A stretch of DNA of 64,000 bases from Crotalaria pallida (taxonomy: Eukaryota; Streptophyta; Magnoliopsida; Fabales; Fabaceae): NCBI GenBank assembly GCA_037953625.1, contig CM075655.1:21160001-21224000 (forward strand). Direction: 5' to 3'. Each line of letters opens with the position of its first letter. Positions within the stretch are counted from its first letter, which is position 1. Under the pieces are notes generated by a model. That model worked only from the letters and a program-made list of their open reading frames with translations, did not search any database and had not been told where the DNA came from. This document shows positions 1 to 12,118 of this stretch, piece by piece. Made by a program: the position numbers and the translations under genes.

Positions 1-149
1 ACGTCTTGGTTATTTGTGTTCTCAATTGTGTCTTGATTGGTTATGTGCTAATTTGCTAATGTACTGGTTAATATGTGTTTATGTGTTTCTGGATAGGTTT
101 TTAAACGAGTTTTGCACAAAAGTTTTGTAAAAACTGAGTATTTTTATAT

Positions 150-295
150 GCTAATCGATTAAGACTCTGCCTAATCGGTTAAGAAAAATTCACTTATCTG
201 ACCTTAATCGTTTATCTGCAATTTAATCGATTAAATGTATAAAAATACACAGGCCTTAATCGATTAAGGATCAGCTTAATCGATTAAGCTCTGTT
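150..295. repeat. Cluster of TTAATCGATTAA-type palindromes
   Basis: Six copies, some with one mismatch, of a palindrome centred on ATCGAT lie in this AT-rich leader upstream of the ORF at 519. Similar clusters recur at 2515-2580, 3370-3465, 36960-37200, 41965-42265 and 60915-61175. The motif is seen directly; its role is unknown. It is too regular and too often repeated to be chance AT richness. The rest of 1-518 is a CT-rich leader with no coding sign. Confidence 0.75.
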
Positions 296-518
296 AGTTC
301 TGAAAAATAAAACCTTATCTTTTTTCAATCACGGTTTACTCTTTCCTCTTCCACTCGTTTTTCTCTCTGGTTCCACGCGTTTTCTCTCTTCTCACACAAA
401 CTTTACACAATTTTCTTCTCACATTCACTCCATTTATTCTATTACTCTTCAATTTCACTATTTTTACACTCTACTCCTTAATTTCACAAAACCCCCTTTA
501 AAAAACCCTAAGAGCATC

Positions 519-1739
519 ATGGCTGCCTCCTCCTCTGCCGGTAAGCACAAGAAGCAACGGGTAAACTTGGACTTGGATTCGTATTACTATTCAAAAGAGG
601 TTCAGAAGGAACGTGAGGCTGGTTTTGAAGATTGGAAGTTCGGGACACTTCGTTTTCTCAACATGAAGTGGCTGCAAACACAAAGGTTTGACTGTGTTAC
701 TTTGTTTCAAGAGCAAGGACTTACAAAATTTCTGACTTTTAGGTCCAATTACTATCCTAGGCTTGTTAGGAAATTCTATGCAAATTTGAAGGTTATTGAT
801 GGAAAATACAAATCTGTGGTTAATGGTAAATTAATTGTTATTAAGCCATCCCATTTGAAAGAACTTTTTGGATTGAGTATTACTGGGACATATTTGAATG
901 ATAATGAGGATGATACTCTAGTTGATGTTGACCCCGCGAAGGTTTTTAAGCAAACTTTGCGGCCGGGTCACACTTGGACTAAAGGTACAAAGAGTGTGGG
1001 TTTGATGACAGTTGATAGTAGGATGCTGCTGTATGTAATTTCGTATTGCTTGATGCCAAAGACATCTCAAAATTTTGGACAAGCAAATGCGGATGAGATG
1101 CGTATGTTCTATGGAATTAAGAATCACATTTCAATTAACTGGGCTAGAGTTATTATTGATAGGATGCTTATAGCTGCTGCTTCCACTGGTACTGCAACTT
1201 TACCGTATGCTATGATGGTTACACGATTGCTAGTGTATTATAATGTTCCTATTTCTGAAAATGAGCCGGAAGTTGAGGTCAATGAACAAAATTGTATCAA
1301 TGCTGCTATCTTATGGTCTACAGGTCTTCAAGAATATCCGGAACCAAACAATTGGATGTGGAAATCCGATGTGGCTGCACTTTTGGCACAGTAGCAGGCC
1401 GAGGAAGAATTGGCTAGGCATATGGCACAAATGGAACAACATGGTGGTGCTGGGCCATCTGCTCCTCTTCCATCAGATGGAATAGATGTTAAAGATTTTA
1501 TGAACATTCCTGATGATGAACACCAAGAGCAACCCCCTCCGAGAGCTGATCCCGGTTTTGATTACCGTGCACTGCATGATAGCTAATCTGGTCAGATTGA
1601 TGAGCGTTTTCGAATTATGGAGAATCGGCAACAAGAGCTACTTGAGCGCGGCTTCGCTGATATGGCACTTCGCCAACAGGCGATGGAGGATAGGTTCTTC
1701 GGTGCTCTTGGGAGACTTTTTCCTCAGCCACCCCCTTGA
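519..1739 (+). pseudogene. Putative plant transposon protein (PF20167-like), two in-frame stops
   Basis: An ATG at 519 opens a 291-codon frame ending at TAG 1392-1394. The same frame stays coding-like beyond it for 60 codons (proline- and glutamate-rich), meets TAA near 1584, and continues to TGA 1737-1739. The N-terminal 250 residues (RFLNMKWLQTQRF, FYANLK, LKELFGL, YVISYCLMPK) resemble the 'putative plant transposon protein' domain found in many legume repeat-encoded ORFs; I recognise this from family memory, not a search. The C-terminal part is polar with a coiled-coil look. The function of the family is not known. Either stop could be nonsense decay; natural readthrough is less likely. 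An LTR-like region follows at 2209, so the ORF probably belongs to a non-autonomous LTR retroelement. Confidence 0.6.
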
Positions 1740-2208
1740 TTTCTGCTGCTTTGATATTATGTTTTTAGACTTATCTCTGGATGTTTCGTAGTTATGTTTC
1801 TGGTTTTATGGTTTATTTCTATCCGGTTTAGACTTGGTTTATGGTCTTATGGTTATGGTGTTTCAGACTTACGGTTATGTACTGGTTTATTATGATGTTT
1901 TGGCTATGTTACTTTGCTGGATTATGCACATTTTCTATTATGTTTTTTATGTTTAATTCTGTGTAGTTTATGTGCATTGCTTATTTTAGCCATTACTTAT
2001 AAATACTTATAGTATGGACATTGGTTATTTGTTATTAATTCTCACTTTTGGCTAAGCTTTATTGTTATATCTTTTTGATAATGCCAAAAGGGGGAGAAAG
2101 GTTTGGTTTGATTTGTTTTGTAGGTTGAACTACTTCCTAAGTGTGCTAACATTTAGGGGGAGTATTTGTTTAATGGTGATAGTTTGTCATTCATCAAAAA
2201 GGGGAGAT
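1740..2208 (+). other. 3' untranslated region with polypurine tracts
   Basis: No ORF. AT-rich sequence with three G-rich purine runs (AAAAGGGGGAGAAAG near 2086, AGGGGGAG near 2154, AAAAAGGGGAGATTG near 2196). Purine runs followed by TG are typical of the tract priming plus-strand synthesis just before a 3' LTR in SIRE/Maximus-type copia elements. Confidence 0.45.
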
Positions 2209-3590
2209 TGAAGGCTTGATGGTGCAAGTATGTTCAATTGTGTTTTGATGAAGACAAAAAGTTATGGTCAACCTACAACAACAACAACAAGATGAAGACT
2301 AGTTTATCTCTCATTCATATTCTTGTATTTTAATGTTATTATTCTTTTATTATATGAGTGTTGGGTGGTAGACTAGGTTAGATAATCTCAATTTGATTTA
2401 TAAGAATTTAATATGTTTAGGAATTAAGATTACCTTGATAGAGAATTTAGCTCAAAGATTAATTAAAATTTACAAGTGAAAATTGCAAATTAAAGAAAAG
2501 GATTTTTACAGTGTTTAATCGATTAAAACACATGTTAATCGATTAGTAATCGATTAAGGCATTATTTAATCGATTAAGTACTGTTGCATCTGATTAAATA
2601 AAAGCTTTTCTAATGCATTTGGAAAAAGGTTACGAACCATAATTTTTCAAGAGCAATTTTTCACTATCTTTCAAACTTTCATGAGCTAATAATCTGTGAC
2701 AAAATCATTCTCTATCACATTCTTTTGGAATCTCATTTCTTATACACATTTCATTCTTATTGTGTCATTATTGAGATTCAAGTGCTTGTAATATTCTTAG
2801 TTGAATGTATTGGTAACATAGAGGTTACATTGAAGATTCAACAAACAAGTTTTCAATTGAGGAAATTGGAAAGGCGCAAGGTTGAGCAATATCTTGAGCG
2901 TTGAAGGTTTCAATACTAAAAGCTAAAGAGGATTGGAAGCGACTTTCAATCAAGAAGAACGAGAACAAGAATTAAGAGATTGGGTAGACTCTCTACGATT
3001 TGGTACATCGTATGAGAAAAGGGTTAGGATTGTGTGTGTGAGGAATTCTAACTAATTGTATACTAATCTTCTTATTTCTTAGTGAAGCAAATCTCCCAAA
3101 TCAGAGAGGGAGGACTGGATGTAGCTCACGGTGGTTGTGAGTGAACCAGGATAAAATCTTTGTGTGTTCTTCTTACTTTTGCTCTTTACGTTTTGCAATT
3201 AAATTCGATCTTGTGAGAGTTATTGATTTAGGATTAGATTTGGGAATTTAATTACGTATTCTATATTTCTGATTAATTGATTCGTAGTTAATTGCCTTAG
3301 ATTTAATTCTTCGTATCTAGAGTTTCTTGCAATTCTTGAATTGAACTGAACTTTGATTTTCTGCATTTTATCAGTGCTTAATCGATTAGAACATATCATA
3401 ATCGATTAAGGAAAATTGAACTATCTGACGTTAATCGATTAGAAGACAGTTTAATCGATTAAGAGCTTTAGTTTGGCTTAAAATCAATTGTTTTTTGAAC
3501 CAATTTTGATTACTTTTTAAATTTGGGTATCGACGCTTAAAACTTCTATTCACCCCCCTTTAGAAGGTTATTTTAGCCGCTTGTTGGTTT
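2209..3590 (+). mobile_element. LTR-like region (3' LTR of the element carrying the 519 ORF)
   Basis: Begins TGAAGGCTTGATGG directly after a purine tract and ends near a CACCCCCCTTTAGAAGG stretch, a style seen at the 3' end of SIRE/Maximus-like LTRs. It contains two clusters of the ATCGAT palindrome (2515-2580 and 3370-3465). There is no ORF of note. The matching 5' LTR is not in the window and no target-site duplication could be found, so the boundaries are approximate. Confidence 0.4.
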
Positions 3591-3956
3591 CCAAAAATAT
3601 GGTCATGATCATGCATATATATACAAAGATAACCCATTCGACGGGTTAGTCATTTGAGTTTAACCATGAGGGATGCTGATTGAAGAAAGCGTCAAGTTTT
3701 AACAACGATATGATATGTCAATTTGTCAATTAAATAAGATAATTATGGAAATTAAACACGAGGGGGGCGGATACAAGAAAAAATCACTGTGATGAATTAT
3801 TTAGCAAACTCCTAAAGATCAAAAGATAATTCTCACTTACAAACTTTAAAAGAGGAATAACATAACAAGTAGACTGTGATGAATTTGTGGTTCCTAGTAT
3901 CCTAATGATCACTATATAGACTGAAAATATAGCATCTAACATAAATTAGCATGACA
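3591..3956. other. Intergenic sequence, nothing recognised
   Basis: AT-rich with no ORF, no clear repeat and no structured motif that I can support. Confidence 0.5.
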
Positions 3957-4167
3957 CTAATGTGCCATAGCCACAAGTGCTTCTAATTTATCCTCTTCCT
4001 TCAAACTAATGGCTTGGCTTGTTCTAAATCCAAATCCCATCATGCTAGATCTTGGTGTCACTGAAAATGCTGCCTTCAAACTAATGGCTTGGATTGTTCC
4101 AAAACCAAATCCCATCATGCTAGATTTTGGTGCCACTGAAAATGCTGTACAAGCTGCAAATAGAGGA
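3957..4167 (-). pseudogene. Exon-like remnant with a duplicated 25-residue unit
   Basis: On the minus strand a pyrimidine tract ending TTTGCAG, a plausible splice acceptor, precedes a short frame ending VAMAH-stop at 3957. The frame holds two tandem 25-residue units of the form AFSV.P.SSMMGFGF.T.QAISLK, encoded by two 75-bp direct repeats (3998-4072 and 4073-4147). It looks like the last exon of a gene, or a copy captured by a transposon. The product is not recognised. The serine- and methionine-rich units could come from a plastid transit region, but that is a guess. Confidence 0.3.
3998..4147. repeat. Tandem duplication, 75 bp x 2
   Basis: Two adjacent 75-bp units about 90% alike, starting CCTTCAAACTAATGGCTTGG. 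The period is a multiple of three, so it keeps the minus-strand frame. Confidence 0.85.
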
Positions 4168-4189
4168 TAATTAAAAAGCAAGATTCAAC

Positions 4190-5258
4190 TTGCAAGAGAT
4201 TGACATATGAAATTATTATTAAAGAACATTTTTATCTCTACAAATAATATGAAAGCAAAGCTATCTCTCCAAAGGTTCATATTTTCCATTGATGTTGATA
4301 CTTTAAGATATGTCATAGTACTATAGTAGTATAAATGATTGTATATATGCAAAACAATTGCTACCAAGACCACAAAAAATACAAACCAGTACAAAGGAGC
4401 CCTCCCAATACAATAAGAAAAAAACACCTGCAGAAATTAAATCGTACCGCAACTACATAAAACCAACCACTACATCCACCAACCTAAACCAAAAGTGCTT
4501 CAAAAATTCAAACAAAACAAAAACATCTACAACAATTTTCAATACCAACTAAGACATACCACAACCTTCTTCTCCAAATATTATCAGTCTAGAGGTAACA
4601 GTAATAACAGATATATCCAGCCATGTAAGAATTAAATACAATATGACCACGGGCATTCCGTAGGGTTGAAGAACCATTCAAATAATGACATAATAAGGCC
4701 TCTAAATATGCCTCTAATCCAATTCCAGGATTTTACCTTGATCCAGCCATGTAAGATATACATATGCATTGTATAAAATTCAGCAATGTGGCTCTTGCCC
4801 ATAGAGCTACTTTAGTTTGTCACAACAATGCTGCCCTGGAGACTGGCAGTACCTTGCACAAATGGTGCACAAGGAATTGGTTTGCTAAAGGAAATCATGC
4901 CAAGCTTACCAAGTTGATGCAGGTTCGAGCCAGCACCTTCACAATTCACACTACAGTCTAATTCCAATTCCATCAACAACTAAAGGAAATCTCCAATCTC
5001 ACAGTGATCAATGACCATAACAATTTTAAGGAAGGTGAGATGAATTAACAATAAAATTAGAGATAAATTAAAAGAACGTTACATGTGATAATGAGGTTGC
5101 AGCAAAGTGAGAGATTTGATAAAAATAAGGTACCAAAACATATGACTGGCACGAAGGAGACCAATGGGTATGAGGGAGACAAAAGGATATGAGGGAGACA
5201 AACTGTTTCTAGAGCACACCAATGAGAATCGAGTCGGCGGCCATGGTGGCATATGGTG
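4190..5258. other. Unclassified, possibly decayed coding sequence on the minus strand
   Basis: The minus strand shows broken coding-like stretches (for example around 4760-4960 and 4620-4740) without an uninterrupted frame or recognisable domain. It may be a decayed gene or a transposon 3' region. No function is offered. Confidence 0.25.
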
Positions 5259-5465
5259 CCGTCGCCATCGAAGGTGGAGAGGAAGAGAAACCCTAGTCGT
5301 CATTGAAGACCGCCATCGAAGGTGGAGAGGAAGAGAAACCGAGTAGGCCATCCGCCACCATCGAAGGAGGCGAGGAAGAGAGCGTCGTCATCGAAGGGAG
5401 AGGAGGAGGAAGAGAGGAGACCATCCGCTGCCATAGAAGGAGGCGAGGAAGAGAAACATAGCACA
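5259..5465. repeat. Minisatellite of CATCGAAGG-GGAGAGGAAGAG units
   Basis: Five to six imperfect copies of a unit of about 35-50 bp built around CCATCGAAGG(T/A)GG(A/C)GAGGAAGAG. The short ORFs here on both strands are by-products of the repeat. The stretch 5466-5873 holds AT-rich sequence with nothing recognised. Confidence 0.7.
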
Positions 5466-5873
5466 AGGTGAACTATTGATGTTGCCATGGCTTTTATGAC
5501 TCTGTTGATGTTGCTGCTACCATGGCTTCCATGGCTCTAACGATGCTATTGCTATGATGATGATGCTATGGCTTCCTATTATTATAAAATTTAAAATGTT
5601 TAATTAACAAGGGCTATAATGCAATAAAAAAATATTTTCTATTTAAATTAGAAAAAAATGATGTGGCATTCATATAACTATTTGTCATTTTATTGTTGGT
5701 TCACATGAACAAGGTATCAAAACCTTGCAACTTGCCAAGGTATCAAAGCAATGCCCTTTAATAATATACTATATTTCTTAATATTAAGTATTTATGTATA
5801 TGTCTCCCATAGCTAAAAAATCTCTGATCCAATTATATAAAAAAAACACCCTCCAATCCATCATTGTATTGAG

Positions 5874-8800
5874 CAAGGTTGTGAAACTCGAGATCCTACG
5901 TAAAATCGGAAGGGGGAGGTGAATATGTAAAGCGTGTGATCGTAACACGGATCGTAAGATCCTACCATATATATATTTATAAATTAAAAATAAAACCTAT
6001 TGATCTGCATTTGATTAAACATAAAATTTTGAACCAAAATTTGAACATCAATTCATAACAAAAAATCACCAAAACATTTCAAAGTATTATAACTCAATAT
6101 CTAAATGACTAAATCATTTAGTTAAATCACGCAAGGGAAGATCAAGATAATCATTTTCAATAACATCCTCATCTTCATTGATCTCATCAAGTGGCTCCAT
6201 TTAATGCATTTCATCTCCAGCAAGCTCATTATCAGAATCACTTTGTGGAATCTCCAACTCTTCACGAACATGAGTATCATTTCCAACATCTACTCCTTCA
6301 ACAAATGCTTCTCCAATTGGAGAGTCCCAATCAATGTTGATTCCATCAAAATTTTCATCATTTTCATTGTTCTCCGTAATCCACTCATCAGAAGACATGT
6401 CATCAAAGTGCTTGTACTCAATCAGAGATTTTGTTGCTTGTTTCTTGTAGGCTAATTTTGAATTAACCATTACAAAAACAACATCGTTCACTTTCTCTTG
6501 TTTCATACGATTCCTTTTCTTTGTGTGGACCTAAACAAACACAAATAAAATATTTTCTCATCAAACACGTATTAATATAAGTATATAACATATGCAACTC
6601 TTTTAAAAGTCTTACCTACTCAAAAGCACTCCAATTACGCTCACATCCAGACGAACTGCATGTCAAACTTAATACACGAATAGCAAACTTTTGCAGCTCA
6701 GGATGCTCATCTCCATATGACTCCCACTATTGTGCTGGAGTTTTGATTTCAACTGCAGCCTTGGCTACTACACTACCAAAGAACTTAGCCTTGGCCTTGA
6801 AGTCTTCAAGTTGAGCGTCAACTTTTTTAATTATTTCAAGATTACCTTTCACCATCCTACCCAAACATTCATACATCCCTTGTTTGACTTCATAATCGGC
6901 CTTAAAACCAGGAGCATAGTGCAACATTGGATTTAGATAATAGCCCGCAACATGCAAAGGCCTATGAAGTTGATTTTCCCATCTTGCATCAATTATGTTC
7001 CACAAAGGCATAAAACTAACAAATTGAAAAAAAAAGATTAGTTATCAAGAAACAAATAATTTATATATTTTTGACATAAAAGTGAAGCAATGTATTAATT
7101 AAGGAATGTAATAATATACCTATTTTCAACATTATTGAAGGCCTTTTGTATATCCTCCTTAGCCGAGTCTATTGCTTCATAAATGTATCCCATAGTTGGC
7201 TTTTCATCAGAATCCACTAAACGAAGCACTTTGATCAAGGGTAGAGCACCCTTCAAGCAAATTACCACATTTTTCCAAAATCCCTTGTCCATGACTATAT
7301 TCTCAACATTGTTCCCATCCTTTGTCCTTGCATACTGACTAGAAGTCCACTCTTCAGATGCAAACATCCTCTTCAAGTCTCCCTTATTATCCAAGAGGCA
7401 ACCCAATGTGAGGTAAGATGTGGCAAAACGGGTCATGGCTGGCCTCACCAAATCTTTCCCTTTGGTGAATTTTTGCAACAATGCTACGAGGGAAGTCCTT
7501 CCATAAAGGTATGTTGTAATTCTTCTTCCCCTTGGAATAGTCTCTTTATGGACTTGGATTTTTTTTTCAAAATCCTCCAGCATCAAGTCGATCCAGTGAG
7601 CAGCACATGGTGTCTAATAAATTGTTTTTCTTTTATCCATCAACAATTTCCCAACAGCTTTGTAATTTGCCACGTTATCTGTCACAACTTGGACTATGTT
7701 CTCCTCGCCAACCTCCTCTACAACATCATCTATGAACTTAAAAATAACCTGAGAAATATTAATTGAATTAATTATGAATTAATATAAATGACCAAGAAGA
7801 ATAACAATTAAAAAATAATAATAATTTACCTGAGAGGTTTTGGAAATGTTAGAGACATTTATAGATTTTAAAAAAACTGTCCCTCTTGGGCTATTGACTA
7901 AGAAATTTTTTATGGAACACTTCCTCTTGTCAGTTCATCCATCTGTCATTATGGTGCATCCCATTGTCTTCCAATAAGCTCGGTGCTCCTCAACAATCGT
8001 CTTAGTTTTATTAACCTTTTTTTCCAAGTACTTTACTCTGATCTCGTGATAAGACGGTGGCTTAAATCCTAAACCATGTCTTGCGACATTCTCAAACATG
8101 CTTTCCCATTTTGCAAAATGTGTAGCTTTGAAAGGGATGGCATTTTCGTAAAACCAATCAGCAATCTCTTCATAGGCTCCTCTCGCAAATCCTTCTTGAA
8201 GATAGAATTCATAGTAGCTTGAGTGCTAACTACCCTTTTTTTAAAGATCGTGCTTTCATTTACAACCTCCTTGCTTTTCTTTTTTCACCAATTTCTTCCG
8301 ACTCATTTGCTATACTATCTCTTACTCCCTCGTAAACTTGTGATTTCTTGTCCAATTTTTCTTGTAAAGCAACACAAATATCAAACATTTGTTTCTTCAC
8401 CTCATCAGGTACAGATGGACATCCTGCAACATCTTTCTTGGTGCACGCTAAATGATGCTTGAGCCTATAAACCCCTCCCGTCATTCCTAGTGGACAATAC
8501 TTGCACTTAATTTTCCTTGCACTTCCTTCAACTTCGGTCCCATGATTCCATGCAACATCGGTTCTATTCCCTGATGCATTTTTGGGAACCTTTTTACCAA
8601 CGGGACGCATAGTGCTACTAGCATTATTAGACGCACTTGAAGCCATTTTCATAATAGACAAAGACACCTATGAAATGACAAAAATAAAATTTAAAAAAAT
8701 AATAGTGAACAATATGTAACAAACAAATTAGTGTTTAAAAAATAGAATAAGTTTTAAAATAATTGATATATTAATATATTATAATAGTGATAATATATTT

Positions 8801-9590
8801 TATATTATATGAATGCCCAATGGCCCACTGTCCAAGTATGCATAAGTGCATGAGTAATGCATCACGGTGGCTTCATAAGCTTGTGACATGTTGATTCTAA
8901 TATATAATATAATATTATGTAAAAGCCTAGAAAGTAGAAAGTTAAAAAGTTATAAACTTATAATATATGTATATTGTTATAGCCTGTGCGTTTTATCAGT
9001 TAAAGAAAGCCAAAACAGAACAGAGCATATAGGCTATAGCGATGCAAAGAAGAAGAAAACACATTGACACGAAGAAGGAAGAACCATCATCATCACCATC
9101 AAATATCAAGCAATGGCAAGACAACATAAACGGTGGCAAGTGACATGGACTATTGCCATTAAAAAAAAGAACTGTGGCTTGAGATTACCTTTTGGAACGA
9201 CGACCAGAAGCGATGGCGGTGGATGGACAAACGGCGGCGGTGGCTGAGGACCTTACTAAGAACGGCGAATGTGGAGCACGAAGAGTCACTAGAGTAAGTG
9301 TGAAGTTGCTTCTGTATGTTGTGTATAGTGGGAAACCGCTTTTTTTAGTTTTTTGATCGACCCGGGTCGGGTTAACCCGGGTTTCGGCCCTAAAATACGA
9401 ATGTGAACTGCCTTTTACCAGGAATGTGGAGATCGCATGATCCCACCGATCTTACTTGTAGCACGGCAATCCCACCGCACTGGCGACGAATCGTGTTTCT
9501 GTCGGGATCGTCGCACGCCATGGAGGTTCTAGATCGTAGAATTGTATGATCTTGCGAGAAAACTCGCGATACTGCTAGCAGAGGTAACTA
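5874..9590 (-). mobile_element. Decayed hAT-superfamily DNA transposon
   Basis: Contains a minus-strand hAT transposase remnant (6201-8667). The left end CAAGGTTGTGAAACTCGAG is typical of plant hAT ends. Both subterminal regions are rich in GATC/CGTA motifs (5880-5970 and 9420-9570), including near-matching ATCCTACG and GATCTTGCGAG pieces in inverted orientation. The right end is degenerate and no clean 8-bp duplication was found, so the right boundary is approximate. A palindromic stretch ACCCGGGTCGGGTTAACCCGGG lies at 9361-9384. Confidence 0.65.
6201..8667 (-). pseudogene. hAT transposase (BED finger, DUF659, hAT C-terminal), inactivated
   Basis: Reads from 8667 down to 6201. The N-terminus has a BED-type zinc finger (C-x2-C...H-x4-H-like: CKYCPLG, LKHHLACTKK). 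Next comes DUF659 (FLVNSPRGTVFL, FIDDVVEEVG, VTDN.ANYKAVGK), then a hAT core (7586-7095) and a hAT dimerisation region (FAIRVLSLTCSSSGCERNWSAFE, near 6610-6700). The acidic C-terminus ends at 6201. The gene is broken into at least five pieces. Three conserved tryptophan positions are now stop codons (near 7935, 7617 and 6727), all explainable as G-to-A changes. AT-rich gaps near 7020-7095 and 7760-7830 may be introns. The family cuts and pastes DNA; this copy cannot. Confidence 0.8.
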
Positions 9591-11027
9591 CTAATGAAGT
9601 GCTTCTAACACTATTTTTAGTTTGTTCATGTGACACAAGTGAATAAGTTTGGGGGAGTCTCCTCCATGGTGCATCAAGAGAGAATGTGCTACAAAGGGAA
9701 GTTTCTAACTCCTTACATTTATTTTAATTTTTATTTTGTAGTTTTAGGTTAGATTAGTTTGCTTGAGGACAAGCCAACCTCTAAGTTTGGGGGAGTGGAC
9801 AAAATAAAAATTAATTTTTCAGATCTGAATTGTTCTCCCATTTTTGGTGTTGGTTTGTGTTCTTGGTAGAAGTAGGTAATTATTCTAGATTTAGGACTGT
9901 TTTTCTGATGATAGGTGTAAATACTTAGTTTAGGATTAGACTCATTGATTTATGATATTGATTTGATTGAGCTATAAATATTTTTGAAATCTGGTTATTT
10001 TGATAAACTTTTTGAGAATATGTGATTAGTGAACTGAGCGTTAGCCTAGTGATATTTTGAGCTAAACACTTAGGGGTATGATTTATTGAATTATATTTTA
10101 TTTGAAACCCCAATTTCTTTCATGAGTGTGTTCGCTTTGTCTTTGTGTTCTAGAACTTGACCTGTGACCATTTTGAGATTGATAATTGTTTGCATGCATT
10201 AAGATGATTAAGACACTTAGGATGTGTCTTTGTGACCATCAATTGATTTGCATTGATAATGTTCCCTTAGTTACCCATTTTGAGCCTAAAATAAAAATTT
10301 GATTTTTTTGGTACCCTACATTGATTTGAAAAATTCTTTGTTAGTACCTTTGGAATTTTGAATGAGCAATTGAGAGGAATGACTCAAGAAAAAAATATGG
10401 TAAAAGTGATTGAGTTTTCTTACTCTTCCAAGTGAAAAACAGAAAAAAAGAAAAAAAATGAAATAAAGAGAAATTTGTAAGAGAGTAGAGGAAAAAAAAT
10501 GAAAAGAAAAGAAGTATGAAATTGATTGTGAATTGAGTATGAGTCTTAATTGTATTCATTTCTCATTCATAATTTTAGAGGGAAATTTGTTTGTTGCATT
10601 TAACCCTTAGTTTTATCCTTTCTTTCTTTTATCCCACCTTACACTTTTAGTCATGGCCTCATTACAACCAAATATAAGACCTTTTGATTTTTGTGTGCAT
10701 TCAATAATTTCAGTGAAGATTTGGGTCTATGGTCAAGCTTATGGAAACACATTGTCACTGTATGAACTTGAATGAATTATATATATATATATAACCCTTG
10801 ATACACATGAGAGATATATACTGTGAGGTTGAGAGTGTTCACTAATCATTGGTTCTTGATGAGTTTGTGATTTTAACCAGGTTTTAATTGTATGAATTGC
10901 TTGTGAAAATAAGTGTATGAGTCTGTGAGTCGAAGTCCTAGATTAGGTGTGTACATTTTGATTTAGAGGGTAGTCTTGTGTTCTAGATTTTTTATTTTAC
11001 TTTTGCCTGGGACATGCAAAATACTAA
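9591..11027 (+). other. 3' non-coding part of an older gypsy element
   Basis: AT-rich, no real ORF, but with repeats of AAGTTTGGGGGAGT (near 9648 and 9782, and again at the LTR edge). That phrase is typical of the long 3' region of legume Athila/Tat-type gypsy elements. An (AT)n run lies near 10780. The coding part of this element is not in the window. Confidence 0.5.
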
Positions 11028-11038
11028 GTTTGGGGGAG
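11028..11038 (+). other. Polypurine tract of the older gypsy element
   Basis: AGTTTGGGGGAG lies immediately before the TG that opens the split LTR at 11039, the expected position of the plus-strand primer. Confidence 0.6.
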
Positions 11039-11305
11039 TGATTTGGGTCCAATATATGATGTTTTGAGCATGATTTAGACTCCCTTTTACTATGGATTTG
11101 ACTTGTTTCTCTTGTAAATTTAGAACTTTTTGCATAGTTTTTAGGAAGTTAAGTAATTTAGAATCCTTTGAACGTTTTGATTCGTTTTGTGTATGTTTCA
11201 GGTACTTTTGGAGCTTAATTGAAGAAAATAATTATGGAGCCTGAAAGAGGATGAAAAGACCTTGAAAATGGCGCAAGAATGGAGCGAAACGGAGCCGGAA
11301 GCAGT

Positions 11306-11412
11306 ACCACACTCCCAGGCGTGGAGCTCCTCATGCCCAGGCGTGGGCACTTCGCTGATGCACACCAATCAGACCCGGCGCGCCCAGGCGTGAGGTCCTG
11401 GGCGCCCAGGCG
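11306..11412. repeat. Short GC-rich CCCAGGCGTGG motif array
   Basis: Four copies of CCCAGGCG(T/C)G within about 105 bp, making a GC-rich island in an AT-rich LTR. Confidence 0.75.
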
Positions 11413-11568
11413 CGCGAGCGACGCAGAAGCCCAATTGGGCTGATTTTTGATCAGTTTTGCTTCAATTCAATTAGAATTAGTTTTAGACTTTAAATATAGG
11501 TTTTTCCATTAGGATTGGTAGACTTTTAGAGCCAAATTAGATATTAGAATAGAATTAGGATTAGAGAA

Positions 11569-11573
11569 GAGAG
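11569..11573. repeat. Target-site duplication GAGAG (left)
   Basis: The same five bases follow the 3' LTR at 22438-22442. This defines the insertion of the Tat element. Confidence 0.9.
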
Positions 11574-12071
11574 TGTAGTGGACCTTTAATAGACCGAGCA
11601 TTTCCCGAACAAACCTACCTTGGTCCGACCAGTTAGACACTGGAACAAGGCATATGGTCGGAAAGCTACACCGAGCAAACTGGGTTTCTACAGAGAGGTC
11701 GCATGCTAATGAGATTAACCCCGAGCACAGGATTTTCATCCTTATCTTTATCACTCATAGTCTCACCAAAGCCTAACTACCTCTCCTAGATTCCCACGAA
11801 TCCCACTTGAACTCTTCTTCTCGAAGAGGGCTCATCAGAACGGCCCAACCTACACAGGAAATCCCCTATAAGAACCACCATGCTATAGGGGCTAAGGTAC
11901 GTCTTCTCATCCCTAAGTTGACACTTGCACACACTTTGTTGACTAGGGAGAACCTGTTTATCCCAACTGGATACACAGAAATCCTGAAGGTCCTACATTA
12001 ATCTCTTGATTAGGATCACTCTTTGAGGCTCTTCCATAACTTTGAGGTTGATCTTAATTAAGGACACTACA
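11574..12071 (+). repeat. 5' LTR of the Tat element (498 bp)
   Basis: Starts TGTAGTGGACC, ends GGACACTACA. It is about 81 bp shorter than the 3' copy because a segment between two CCACGA repeats is missing. Confidence 0.95.
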
Positions 12072-12072
12072 T

Positions 12073-12090
12073 TGGCGTCGTCTATGGGGA
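12073..12090 (+). other. Primer binding site of the Tat element
   Basis: TGGCGTCGTCTATGGGGA lies one base after the 5' LTR, the position and style of gypsy minus-strand primer sites complementary to a tRNA 3' end. I do not assign the tRNA. Confidence 0.7.
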
Positions 12091-12118
12091 TTGAATAACA
12101 TATCATTCCCACCACCAC

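Larger units (their letters stand above)
11039..11573 (+). mobile_element. Older gypsy 3' LTR, first part (split by a younger element)
   Basis: Starts TGATTTGGGTCC after a polypurine tract and is interrupted at 11573. It resumes after the nested element and ends GTCCAACA at 23190. Joined, it is about 1.28 kb with TG...CA ends. The interruption is proven by the GAGAG duplication on both sides of the inserted element. Confidence 0.7.

Noticed and set aside
5079..5488. ORFs of 60-90 codons on both strands with FDGG / RWRG repeats
   Set aside because: They arise from a minisatellite with a unit that is open in several frames; no recognised protein.
10341..10559. Phe/Ser-rich minus-strand ORF suggesting a membrane protein
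   Set aside because: It comes from A/G-rich low-complexity sequence in a transposon 3' region.
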